Assembly: GCA_963722905.1 (NCBI GenBank)
Contig: CAVROT010000013.1
Location: forward strand, 1 to 64,000
Reading direction: 5' to 3'
Source: CAVROT01 sp963722905
Lineage (GTDB): Bacteria > Pseudomonadota > Alphaproteobacteria > Rhodobacterales > Rhodobacteraceae
Length of the DNA: 64,000 bases
The translations under genes were made by a program, and so were the position numbers. Positions 43,201 through 51,329 of the stretch are shown here, one piece after another (positions within the stretch are counted from its first letter, which is position 1; each line of letters begins with the position of its first letter). The notes under the pieces are model-generated. The model was given only the letters and a program-made list of their open reading frames with translations, did no database searches and was not told the DNA's origin.

Positions 43201-44007
43201 TCAGCCGAGGATCGTATCGTCCCAGGTGGTCACGTAGCCAAGGTCCGACAGGGACGCGACCGTGATGTCGCTCAACGCGGCGTCGGGCCCGATGAAGCCG
43301 GTCATCAGCTCGTCCCCGAACAGGGTCTCGTCCCAATGGCGTTTGGTCGTGCCCGCATATCCGTCCGTCTCGATCGGAATGCCCTGATCGGCGAAGGGAT
43401 CGGCGGCAGCGATGTCCGGGGCACTCTCTCGGTAGGCGCGGATGCCGTTTGCGCCGACGTAGCGGGGCGCGCCGTCGACTTCGCCGATCAGGCCCTCACG
43501 CTCCCATATTGTGCCGAAGCCCAGGACATGCAGCATCTCGTGCAGGGCGACGTCGTTCCAGCCGCCGCCGGCCGCAAGGGCATCCGCGTCGGCGGCGTCC
43601 ATCACCATGCGTCCCGTCGCCGGCAGCCCCCCCGCGGACCGCAGCAGCGTCGGCCCCGCCTGGGCCAGCGTGCCGCCGGGCCCGTCCAGATCCTCCAGCG
43701 TAACCTCGATCCTGAGGTCGTCCACGATACGCTTGTCCGCGACGATGTCGGGCACGTCGCCCAGGACGATGCCGCCGATCGTGTCGGCTGCGGCTATCAC
43801 GCCCGATTTCAGTGTATCCGTCCATGCTCCGACGAACTGAAGCTCGACGTTGTGGGCCCCGGGGTTCGACGGATCGCTGACGTAGTGGTCGGGCAACGGC
43901 CCGTCGGCGGCGCCTGGCGGCCCCAGCCGGAAGGGGTCGAAGCGATTGGTCGTCGAAAAATCGAACGTGGCGGCACCGCCGAAGCCCGCTGTACCCAGAA
44001 ATGACAT
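43201..44007 (-). CDS. Leishmanolysin-like (M8-type) zinc metalloprotease
   Basis: Protein of 268 aa. The zinc site HEMLHVLGF has His156, Glu157 and His160; the third ligand is probably His224 in KRHWDETLFGDELMTG, the leishmanolysin arrangement. There is no obvious Sec signal peptide and no RTX repeats, so export, if any, would need another signal. It sits on the opposite strand between the pyrB block and pyrC, with a less GC-rich patch just upstream (44030-44095) as the likely promoter. Confidence 0.9.
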   Translation of the reverse strand: MSFLGTAGFGGAATFDFSTTNRFDPFRLGPPGAADGPLPDHYVSDPSNPGAHNVELQFVGAWTDTLKSGVIAAADTIGGIVLGDVPDIVADKRIVDDLRIEVTLEDLDGPGGTLAQAGPTLLRSAGGLPATGRMVMDAADADALAAGGGWNDVALHEMLHVLGFGTIWEREGLIGEVDGAPRYVGANGIRAYRESAPDIAAADPFADQGIPIETDGYAGTTKRHWDETLFGDELMTGFIGPDAALSDITVASLSDLGYVTTWDDTILG

Positions 44008-44286
44008 ATCCAGCCCCTGATAGCCTCACTGTTCCTGCCGTTTCGTCACCCTAGCTTCATGCATCTTAAAGAGAGGTAAACATCTGTAGAGGGCGGTGCC
44101 CCCCGTTCGTCTGCCCTTCGCCCCCGCGCGGCGGCGATGCGGCCAGAGGCGTGCCGGCCGGCACGGGCGGATCCGCCGGTCGGCCCCCGCACGGGGGGCA
44201 TTCGCATCGGGGCGGCCTTGTGCGCAGCGGGAGGTTGGGGCACCCATGGTTCCCATCCCATCGACGCGAGGACGCGCATCCGGCCC
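44008..44286. other. Divergent promoter region (metalloprotease / pyrC)
   Basis: A 279-bp gap between divergent genes. The only AT-richer part, 44030-44095, lies on the protease side; TTTACC with AAGCTA 17 nt further (minus strand) is a weak promoter match. The remainder has no gene or clear structure. Confidence 0.35.
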
Positions 44287-45570
44287 ATGTCGATCCTTTT
44301 GCACAATGCAAGGCTGGTCGATCCCGAGGCCGGTTCCGTCCGCCCCGGCGCGGTCGTCGTCTCACGCGGGATCATCCGGACCGTGACGGACGGCCCGGCG
44401 GACGCCATCGACGGGTCCTTCGACGACCGGATCGACTGCGGCGGGCTGTGCCTGGCGCCCGGCATCGTCGACATCGGGGTGAAGGTGTCCGAGCCTGGCG
44501 AGCGGCACAAGGAATCCTTCCGCTCGGCCGGGCTGGCGGCGGCGGCGGGCGGCGTCACCACGATCGTCACGCGGCCCGACACGACGCCCGCCATCGACAC
44601 GCCGGAGGTGCTGGAGTTCGTCATCCGCCGCGCCCGGGCCGACGCCGCCGTGAACGTGCTGCACATGGCCGCACTGACCAAGGGGCGCGACGGCGCCGAG
44701 ATGACCGAGATCGGCCTGCTGCTGGACGCGGGCGCCGTCGCCTTCACCGATTGCGACCGCGTCACCGGGTCCGCCCAAGTGCTGTCGCGGGCCATGGCCT
44801 ATGCGCGGGGGCTGGGCGCGCTGGTGATCGGCCATCCGCAGGACCCGCACCTGTCGGCGGGCGCGGTGGCGACCTTGGGCAAGTTCGCGTCGCTGCGCGG
44901 CCTGCCCGGCGTCGATCCGATGGCCGAGCGGATGGCACTGGACCGCGATCTCGCCCTCGTGGAGATGACGGGCGTGCGCTACCACGCCGACCAGATCACG
45001 GCGGCGCGCAGCCTGCCGGCGCTGGCCCGCGCCAGGGCGAACGGGCTGGACGTGACCGCCGGCGTCGGCATCCATCACCTGACGCTGAACGCGTTCGACG
45101 TGGGCGACTACCGCACCTACTTCAAGCTGAAGCCGCCGCTGCGGTCCGAGGACGACCGCGTCGCCATCGTCGACGCCGTGGCGACGGGCGCCATCGACAT
45201 CGTCTGTTCGATGCACACGCCGCAGGACGAGGAGAGCAAGCGCCTCCCCTTCGAGGAGGCGGCGTCCGGTGCCGTGGGTCTGGAGACGCTGATCCCCGCC
45301 GCGATGCGGCTGGTCCACGCCGGCGCCATCGACCTGCCGACGCTCTGGCGGGCGCTGTCGCTGAACCCCGCGCGGCGCCTCGGCCTGCCCTGCGGCCGGC
45401 TGGCCACGGGGGCGCCCGCCGACCTGGTGCTTTTCGATCCCGCCGCGCCCTTCGTGCTGGACCGCGCGACGCTGCGGTCCAAGTCCAAGAACACCCCCTT
45501 CGACCTGACCCGGATGGAGGGTCGGGTGAGGGGCACATGGGTCGGCGGGCGGCGCGTGTTCGATGGGTAG
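44287..45570 (+). CDS. pyrC: Dihydroorotase-like protein, PyrX type (non-catalytic)
   Basis: Protein of 427 aa in the class I dihydroorotase family. The metal-binding HxH after the first strand is missing: the segment reads DIGVKVSEPG (residues 62-71), with Gly64 and Lys66 in place of the two His. Homologues with this change (PyrX/PyrC' of Pseudomonas) are inactive and hold PyrB in its working dodecamer, so that role is likely here; a true dihydroorotase should lie elsewhere. Start at 44287; longer frames lack support. plsY follows 116 nt later. Confidence 0.93.
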   Translation: MSILLHNARLVDPEAGSVRPGAVVVSRGIIRTVTDGPADAIDGSFDDRIDCGGLCLAPGIVDIGVKVSEPGERHKESFRSAGLAAAAGGVTTIVTRPDTTPAIDTPEVLEFVIRRARADAAVNVLHMAALTKGRDGAEMTEIGLLLDAGAVAFTDCDRVTGSAQVLSRAMAYARGLGALVIGHPQDPHLSAGAVATLGKFASLRGLPGVDPMAERMALDRDLALVEMTGVRYHADQITAARSLPALARARANGLDVTAGVGIHHLTLNAFDVGDYRTYFKLKPPLRSEDDRVAIVDAVATGAIDIVCSMHTPQDEESKRLPFEEAASGAVGLETLIPAAMRLVHAGAIDLPTLWRALSLNPARRLGLPCGRLATGAPADLVLFDPAAPFVLDRATLRSKSKNTPFDLTRMEGRVRGTWVGGRRVFDG

Positions 45571-45686
45571 CCACGCCGCCGCCGGGCGCGCGAGGCGCCG
45601 GTGCGCGCAGGACCGCGGGCGCTCGGGCACAGTCGAGTACCTGTGCCGGTGTCGCGGGGCGTATCCGCGCGCGCAGGGCGGGTCCC

Positions 45687-46265
45687 GTGGCTGAGATCCT
45701 CACCGCCCTCCTGGCCTATGCCCTCGGCAGCGTGCCATTCGGCATCGTCATGGCCCGCGCCTTCGGTCTGGGCGACCTGCGCCATATCGGGTCGGGCAAC
45801 ATCGGCGCGACGAACGTCCTGCGCACCGGCAACCGGACGGCGGCGTTCCTGACGCTGGTGCTCGATGCCGGCAAGGGCGCGGTCGCCGTGCTGCTGGCGC
45901 GGTGGCTCGTCGGACCCGAGGCGGCGCAGGTCGCGGCCGTCGCGTCGTTCCTGGGGCACTGCTATCCGGTCTGGCTGCGGTTCCGTGGGGGCAAGGGGGT
46001 AGCGACGTTCCTCGGCACCCTTCTGGCGCTGGCGTGGCCGGTCGGGCTCGCCGCGTGCGCTGCCTGGGCCATCGTGGCGGCCCTCGCGCGGATCTCGTCG
46101 CTCGCCGCGCTGGCCGCGGCGGTCCTGTCGCCGCTCGCGGCCCTGGTGCTGGAGCGCGGCGATCTGGTCGCGGCCCTTGCGGTTCTCGCGACGGTCATCC
46201 TGTGGCGGCATCGCACGAATATCGCGCGATTGCTGGACGGATCCGAGCCGCGCATCGGGCGATGA
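45687..46265 (+). CDS. plsY: Glycerol-3-phosphate acyltransferase PlsY
   Basis: Inner-membrane enzyme of 192 aa using acyl-phosphate to acylate glycerol-3-phosphate, the first step of phospholipid synthesis. The conserved motifs are present: GSVPFGIVMAR, GSGNIGATNVLRTGN, GHCYPVWLRFRGGKGVAT; about five transmembrane helices. The start is a GTG at 45687 (GTG-GCT-GAG), fitting the usual length. It follows pyrC, a common Rhodobacterales order. Confidence 0.94.
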   Translation: MAEILTALLAYALGSVPFGIVMARAFGLGDLRHIGSGNIGATNVLRTGNRTAAFLTLVLDAGKGAVAVLLARWLVGPEAAQVAAVASFLGHCYPVWLRFRGGKGVATFLGTLLALAWPVGLAACAAWAIVAALARISSLAALAAAVLSPLAALVLERGDLVAALAVLATVILWRHRTNIARLLDGSEPRIGR

Positions 46266-46334
46266 CCAAAGAGTTCTGGATCGACCGCATCACAGCGGTT
46301 AACGTACAGTCATGTCTTATCCAGTTCGGAAACA

Positions 46335-46712
46335 ATGATGACCGGTTTTCTTTCATTCCACGGCCGCCGCGCGCGATTGAGCCATATTGCATTCTCGGCC
46401 CTGTGCGCCGCCGTCGCGATGCTGGTGATCCTCGCCGACGTGGCGGGCCTCTTCGGGCCTCCCTCGACGCTGGCGCGGGTGGCCACGAACGCCACGCTCC
46501 TCGCCATCGTCCTTCTGGTTCAGATCTGCGCCACGGCGCAGAGGTGCCGCGACTTGTCGATTGACGGCTGGTGGGCGCTGCTGCTGGCCGTGCCGGCCGT
46601 GGGCGCGGTGTTCTGGCTTTTCGTCGCCATCCTGCCCGGCAAGCGGCGGGGCAACCGCTATGGACCGATGCCCGGCCGGGGTGATCGCTACGACACGGCG
46701 GGCGCCGCCTGA
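46335..46712 (+). CDS. DUF805 family membrane protein
   Basis: Protein of 125 aa. Opening FLSFHGRRARLSHIAF matches the DUF805 pattern (short soluble lead, then helices); three or four transmembrane segments, with RCRDLSIDGWWALLLAVP in the middle. Function unknown. The 70 nt upstream are among the least GC-rich of the window and probably hold the promoter. Convergent with gshA, 7 nt apart. Confidence 0.88.
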   Translation: MMTGFLSFHGRRARLSHIAFSALCAAVAMLVILADVAGLFGPPSTLARVATNATLLAIVLLVQICATAQRCRDLSIDGWWALLLAVPAVGAVFWLFVAILPGKRRGNRYGPMPGRGDRYDTAGAA

Positions 46713-46719
46713 GCGGCCC

Positions 46720-48090
46720 TCAGTAGCTGTAGTCGGCGAAGACGCGGGTCACGTCGCCGCCCCAGTCGCCGCCGAACCGCCCGATCAGCTCGTCCGCCGG
46801 CGTCCGCCCCGATTCCACGCTTTCCTTCAGCGCGTTCAGGAAATGCGATTCGTCGGGGATCAGCCCGCCCGCCCCCGGCCGGGCCCGCGCGACGAGGCCC
46901 GCCTCGGCGATCCCGACGACCTCGCGGGCCAGTTCCAGCATGCCGACGCCGCCCGCCCGCGCCTGCAGCCCGTCGACCGAGGCGGCCACGCGAAGCGCCT
47001 CGCGGGTCTCCGCGTTCCATCCGCGGCAGATGTCCCAGGCGGCGTCCAGCGCGCCCTGGTCGTACATCAGCCCCACCCAGAACGCCGGCAGCGCGCACAG
47101 GCGCCGCCACGGCCCGCCGTCGGCGCCGCGCATCTCGATGAACTTCTTCAGCCGCGCCTCGGGGAACACGGTGGTCAGATGATCGGCGAAGTCCGACATG
47201 GTCGCGACCTCGCCCGGCAGCGCCGGCAGCTCGCCCTTGAGGAAGTCCCTGAAGGACATGCCGAGCGCGTCGATATAGGCGCCGTCGCGGTAGACGAAGT
47301 ACATCGGCACGTCGAGCACCCAGTCCACGTAGCGCTCGAACCCGAAGCCCTCGTCGAAGGCGAAGGGAAGCATGCCCGTACGCGACGCATCGAGATCTCG
47401 CCAGATGCGGCTGCGCCAGGACTTGTGGCCGTTTAGGTGCCCCTCGAAGAACGGCGAGTTGGCGAAAAGCGCCGTCGCCACCGGCTGCAAGGCGAGGGCG
47501 ACGCGCATCTTCTGCACCATGTCGGCCTCCGACCCGAAGTCGAGGTTGACCTGCACCGTGCAGGTGCGCCGCATCATCTGGGTGCCGTGGGTGCCCACCC
47601 GCTGCATGTAGGCATCCATCAGCTTGTAGCGGCCCTTGGGCATCAGCGGCATCTCGGCATGGGTCCAGTGCGGCGCGGCACCCAGCCCGATGAAGCCGAC
47701 GCCGATGTCGTCCGCGACGGCACGGACCTCGGCCAGATGCACATTCACCTCGTCGCAGGTGGCGTGGATCGTCTCCAGCGGGGCGCCCGACAGCTCCAGC
47801 TGGCCGCCCGGCTCGAGGCTGACGTTGGCGCCGTCCTTCGTCAGCCCGATGAGGTGGCCGCCCTCCTCGACCGGGGCCCAGCCGAAGCGGTCGCGCAGGC
47901 CCGACAGGACCGCCTCGATCGACCTTTCGCCCGCGTAGGGCAGCGGCTGGAGGGTATCGCGGCAGTAGCCGAACTTCTCGTGCTCGGTGCCGATGCGCCA
48001 GTCCTCGGGCGGCTTGCAGCCCGACGCAAGGTAGTCGACCATCTGCGAGAAGTGCGCGATCGGACCGCCGCCGGTCTGTGGTATGGACAT
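46720..48090 (-). CDS. gshA: Glutamate-cysteine ligase
   Basis: First enzyme of glutathione synthesis, 456 aa, of the plant/alphaproteobacterial class (GCS2-like): IGTEHEKFGYCRDTLQP near the start, SLEPGGQLELSGAPLETIH, and RTCTVQVNLDFGSE. It ends in WGGDVTRVFADYSY, as in related sequences. Start at 48090 with MSIPQTGG. It lies after rsmE and two small genes on the minus strand, in the rsmE-gshA grouping usual for Rhodobacterales. Confidence 0.95.
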   Translation of the reverse strand: MSIPQTGGGPIAHFSQMVDYLASGCKPPEDWRIGTEHEKFGYCRDTLQPLPYAGERSIEAVLSGLRDRFGWAPVEEGGHLIGLTKDGANVSLEPGGQLELSGAPLETIHATCDEVNVHLAEVRAVADDIGVGFIGLGAAPHWTHAEMPLMPKGRYKLMDAYMQRVGTHGTQMMRRTCTVQVNLDFGSEADMVQKMRVALALQPVATALFANSPFFEGHLNGHKSWRSRIWRDLDASRTGMLPFAFDEGFGFERYVDWVLDVPMYFVYRDGAYIDALGMSFRDFLKGELPALPGEVATMSDFADHLTTVFPEARLKKFIEMRGADGGPWRRLCALPAFWVGLMYDQGALDAAWDICRGWNAETREALRVAASVDGLQARAGGVGMLELAREVVGIAEAGLVARARPGAGGLIPDESHFLNALKESVESGRTPADELIGRFGGDWGGDVTRVFADYSY

Positions 48091-48151
48091 GGGGCGCTCC
48101 GGTGACTGGGTTGGGCCTGGAGGCGGTTGGTGCGGGTCCGGTGGCGCGAAG

Positions 48152-48640
48152 TCAATCCGGCGGCGCGATCCGGCCCGCGGCGCGATGTCCGGCGCGGTCG
48201 CGCACAAGCGTCGAGGGGTCGAGGCCCGGCACGGCCATGAACACGTCGAACAGCGCCTCGGCGCCGACGGCGTCCTTCGGGATGGTCAGCACCGTGCCGT
48301 CGCGCGCGGCGATGATCCAGCGCGGCGGTGCGTCGCGGGAGGCGACGTCGGAAATGTCGGCGATGGCCATCGTGCCGCCGTCCGTGGGGCCGAAATAGGC
48401 CAGCTGACCCTCGACGACCTGCACCACGCCCGCCCCGGTGGCGGCGCGCCGGAACCGGCCGCGCTGCACGCCCGCCGCCACCAGCGCCGCGCCCGCCGCC
48501 AGAAGGGCGACGCCGATCCAGGCCAGCAGCCCGCCCGCGGCCAGGGACCACGCCCCGAGGAGTGCCACGCCGACGCCGATCACCGCCTCGCGCCAGCGCT
48601 TCAGCGCCGCGCGCAGTTCGGGGCGGAGGAACCCGGCCAC
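48152..48640 (-). CDS. Membrane protein of unknown function
   Basis: Protein of 162 aa. Two transmembrane helices (~15-60, AVIGVGVALLGAWSLAAGGLL and WIGVALLAAGAALVAAG) are followed by a soluble beta-rich domain (VVQVVEGQLAYFGPTDGGTM; RWIIAARDGTVLTIPKDAVG), which recalls a PH-like membrane-domain arrangement. The start is a GTG one base after the upstream GNAT stop (TGAGGTG), so translation is coupled. Confidence 0.82.
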   Translation of the reverse strand: MAGFLRPELRAALKRWREAVIGVGVALLGAWSLAAGGLLAWIGVALLAAGAALVAAGVQRGRFRRAATGAGVVQVVEGQLAYFGPTDGGTMAIADISDVASRDAPPRWIIAARDGTVLTIPKDAVGAEALFDVFMAVPGLDPSTLVRDRAGHRAAGRIAPPD

Positions 48641-48641
48641 C

Positions 48642-49511
48642 TCAGGGCGCCTTGGCCGGCCGGGTGTCGAGCAGCACCAGCGCGACGTCGTCGGCGCGGG
48701 CAAAGCCGATGGCGACATAGGCCCGCGCCGCCGCCTCGGACGCCGCGAAGAGCACCGCGCGGCCGGTGCCCTTGCCGCGCGCCTGCGCGAGATGCAGGGC
48801 CACGGCGCGCCGCGCATGACCGCGACGGCGCAGATGGGGCGGGGTGTAGACGCCGCCGACCTGCACGATCTCGGGCAGGCGCGCGTTGAAGCCGGTCATC
48901 GCTACGGGTGTGCCCCTCACGACGAGGATCCGGTGGCTGTCCGCCCCGATGAAGCGGTCGACGCCGTCGTCCGCGCGGCGCTCTGCATCGGCCGGCGGAT
49001 GGCCCAGCAGAGACCCCTCGTAATCGGCGCGCCATGCGACGGCCAGCGCCCGGTGGCTCTCCAGCGGTTCCAGCACTTCCTCCGTCCCGACCGGCACGAT
49101 CAGGTCGCACAGATCCAGCGCGTACCCCGGTTCGTCCTCGTCGATCCGGGACGGCGCCCCCGCCAGCCCCAGCGCGGCCAGAATGGCCCGCACCTGAACG
49201 GCCGGACCCACCGCACCGGTCACCGCCTCGCCCCGCAGGGCCTCGGCGATGGCGACCCAGTCCCGCCGTTTCGCCCCCGGCATCTGCGGCATCAGCATGC
49301 CCTCGTTTGTCAGCCCGATGGCGCCGCCGCCCGCGAGCCAGACCCGCATCGCCCGGGGCCCCTCCCCGTCCAGCCCGAAGGCGCGCAGGTTGGCCAGCGG
49401 GAACATGGAGCCGTCGATATGCGCCCGCAGGATCGCCTCCACCCGGCCAAGGTCGGCAGCGGTCGCGCGCCGTGGCAGTGAATGGGCGCCGGGACGGCCG
49501 GGACCCGGCAT
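48642..49511 (-). CDS. GNAT-family N-acetyltransferase
   Basis: Protein of 289 aa. The C-terminal half carries the GNAT motifs: VQVGGVYTPPHLRRRGHARR (acetyl-CoA loop) and AASEAAARAYVAIGFARADD. The N-terminal half is a second, less conserved GNAT-like region (ATAADLGRVEAILRAHI). Start at 49511 directly follows the rsmE stop (TGACGATG), implying coupling. Substrate unknown. Confidence 0.88.
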   Translation of the reverse strand: MPGPGRPGAHSLPRRATAADLGRVEAILRAHIDGSMFPLANLRAFGLDGEGPRAMRVWLAGGGAIGLTNEGMLMPQMPGAKRRDWVAIAEALRGEAVTGAVGPAVQVRAILAALGLAGAPSRIDEDEPGYALDLCDLIVPVGTEEVLEPLESHRALAVAWRADYEGSLLGHPPADAERRADDGVDRFIGADSHRILVVRGTPVAMTGFNARLPEIVQVGGVYTPPHLRRRGHARRAVALHLAQARGKGTGRAVLFAASEAAARAYVAIGFARADDVALVLLDTRPAKAP

Positions 49512-49513
49512 CG

Positions 49514-50284
49514 TCACCGCCAATCTCCCTTTGCGGCCTGCCACAGGGTGAGAGCGGCCACCGCCGCCGTGTCGGCACGGAGGATGCGAGGTCCGAGCGA
49601 TATCGCCCGGGATTGCGGCAGGGCGGCGACAAGGTCGCGCTCGGCGGGCGAGAACCCGCCTTCGGGTCCGATGAGGATGGCCGCACGGGCCGGAGCGTCG
49701 GGCTGTGCTTCGGCCCGGGGTCCGGGCCGGGGCCCGGGCGGTTCGGGAACCTGCAGATCGGTGGCCGGCCCGGCGCGCGACTCGTCGCAGAAGACCAGCG
49801 TGCGGTCGGCGGGCCAGTCGTCCAGCAGCGCGCCCAGCGGGATCAGGTCGGCCACCTCGGGGACGTAGGTGCCGCCGCATTGCTCGGCCGCCTCGACGGC
49901 ATGGGCCTGGAGGCGGTCGCGGCGGATCCTGTCGGCATTGGTGTAGGCGGTCTGCACCGGGATTATGCGCGCGGCTCCCAGTTCTGTCGCCTTTTCGACG
50001 ATGAAATCCGTGCGGGCCTTCTTTATGGGCGCGAAGAGCAGCCACAGGTCGGGCGGCATCCGAAGCGGCGCAGTCCGGTCCATGCAGGTCAGGACGCCGC
50101 GCCGCTTGCCGGCCTGCGCCACCGCGGCGCTCCATTCGCCGTCCCGCGAATTGAAGAGCGCAACGGCGTCGCCGACGCCCAGGCGCATGACGTTGAAGAG
50201 ATAGTTCGCCTGGCCGCCGTCCAGCGGAACGGTTTGCCCCGCCCCCAGCGGATGGTCTACGAAGAGCCTGATCGACGCCGCCAC
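49514..50284 (-). CDS. rsmE: 16S rRNA m3U1498 methyltransferase RsmE
   Basis: SPOUT-family methyltransferase of 256 aa that methylates U1498 of 16S rRNA. Family motifs: IKKARTDFIVEKATELGA, EAAEQCGGTYVPEV and IGPEGGFSPAERD with LGPRILRADTAAVAAL near the end (knot and SAM site). The start is a GTG with GGAG 8 nt upstream; an ATG at 50308 would add eight residues. Divergent from ubiA and first in the minus-strand block that ends with gshA. Confidence 0.94.
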   Translation of the reverse strand: MAASIRLFVDHPLGAGQTVPLDGGQANYLFNVMRLGVGDAVALFNSRDGEWSAAVAQAGKRRGVLTCMDRTAPLRMPPDLWLLFAPIKKARTDFIVEKATELGAARIIPVQTAYTNADRIRRDRLQAHAVEAAEQCGGTYVPEVADLIPLGALLDDWPADRTLVFCDESRAGPATDLQVPEPPGPRPGPRAEAQPDAPARAAILIGPEGGFSPAERDLVAALPQSRAISLGPRILRADTAAVAALTLWQAAKGDWR

Positions 50285-50297
50285 TGATCGGACTCCG

Positions 50298-51251
50298 ATG
50301 CCGCACATGCCGACACAAGGGCAGGTCGCCGATGCGGTCAAGGGCAACTGGGTCGACACCGCGGCCCCCGCCGCCTGGCGCCCCTACCTCCGCCTCAGCC
50401 GCGCGGACCGGCCTATCGGGACCTGGCTGCTGCTGCTGCCGTGCTGGTGGGGGCTGGCGCTGGCCTGCCTCGGATCGGGCGAGGCCGGGTGGCGCGATGC
50501 GTGGATCGCGCTGGGTTGCGCCATAGGGGCCTTCGTCATGCGCGGCGCGGGCTGCACGTGGAACGACATCGCCGACCGCCATATCGACGGCCGCGTCGCG
50601 CGCACCCGGTCGCGGCCGATCCCGTCGGGGCAGGCGAGCGTGCGGGGCGCGCTGGTCTGGATCGTCGTGCAGTCGCTGGCGGGCCTCGCCGTTCTGCTGA
50701 CCTTCGGCTGGGCGGCGATCTGGCTCGGCGTCGCGTCGCTGGCGCTGGTGGCGGTCTATCCCTTCGCCAAGCGGTTCACCTGGTGGCCGCAGGCGTTTCT
50801 GGGCCTCGCCTTCAACTGGGGCGCGCTGCTGGCCTGGGCGGCGCACATGCGCAGCGTCGAGTGGTGGGGTCCGCCCGTCCTGCTCTACGGCGCTGGCATC
50901 GCCTGGACGCTGTTCTACGACACCATCTATGCCCATCAGGACACCGAGGACGACGCGCTGATCGGGGTGAAATCGACTGCCCGGCTCTTCGGCGACCACA
51001 GCCGGACGTGGCTGTGGCGGTTCGCGATCCTGTCGCCGGCGCTGCTGGCGCTGGCCGTGGTCGCCGCGCAGCCGTCCGGCCTTGGACTGGCCGTGGCGCT
51101 GGCGGCTCCTGCCGCGCTGCTGGCGCATCTGTCGTGGCAGATGGGGCGCCTCGACGTGACCGACCCGGCGGCGTGCACGGCGGTCTTCCGGTCGAACCGC
51201 GACGCGGGGTTGCTGGTTGCGCTGATCCTCGCCGTTGCCGCCGCGCTCTGA
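50298..51251 (+). CDS. ubiA: 4-hydroxybenzoate octaprenyltransferase
   Basis: Integral membrane prenyltransferase of ubiquinone synthesis, 317 aa. The two aspartate-rich motifs are present: NDIADRHIDGRVARTRSRP and YDTIYAHQDTEDD; about eight to nine transmembrane helices lie between and after them. An ATG at 50307 is an alternative start. Divergent from rsmE with only 13 nt between starts, so the promoters overlap the genes. Confidence 0.95.
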   Translation: MPHMPTQGQVADAVKGNWVDTAAPAAWRPYLRLSRADRPIGTWLLLLPCWWGLALACLGSGEAGWRDAWIALGCAIGAFVMRGAGCTWNDIADRHIDGRVARTRSRPIPSGQASVRGALVWIVVQSLAGLAVLLTFGWAAIWLGVASLALVAVYPFAKRFTWWPQAFLGLAFNWGALLAWAAHMRSVEWWGPPVLLYGAGIAWTLFYDTIYAHQDTEDDALIGVKSTARLFGDHSRTWLWRFAILSPALLALAVVAAQPSGLGLAVALAAPAALLAHLSWQMGRLDVTDPAACTAVFRSNRDAGLLVALILAVAAAL

Positions 51252-51329
51252 TTGCGGGCCCGCGCGCCCGGCCCTACCCTGCCCGCCGCCACCGCCAGCA
51301 TCCGACCCACCGCCGCGACGGAGCCTCCG

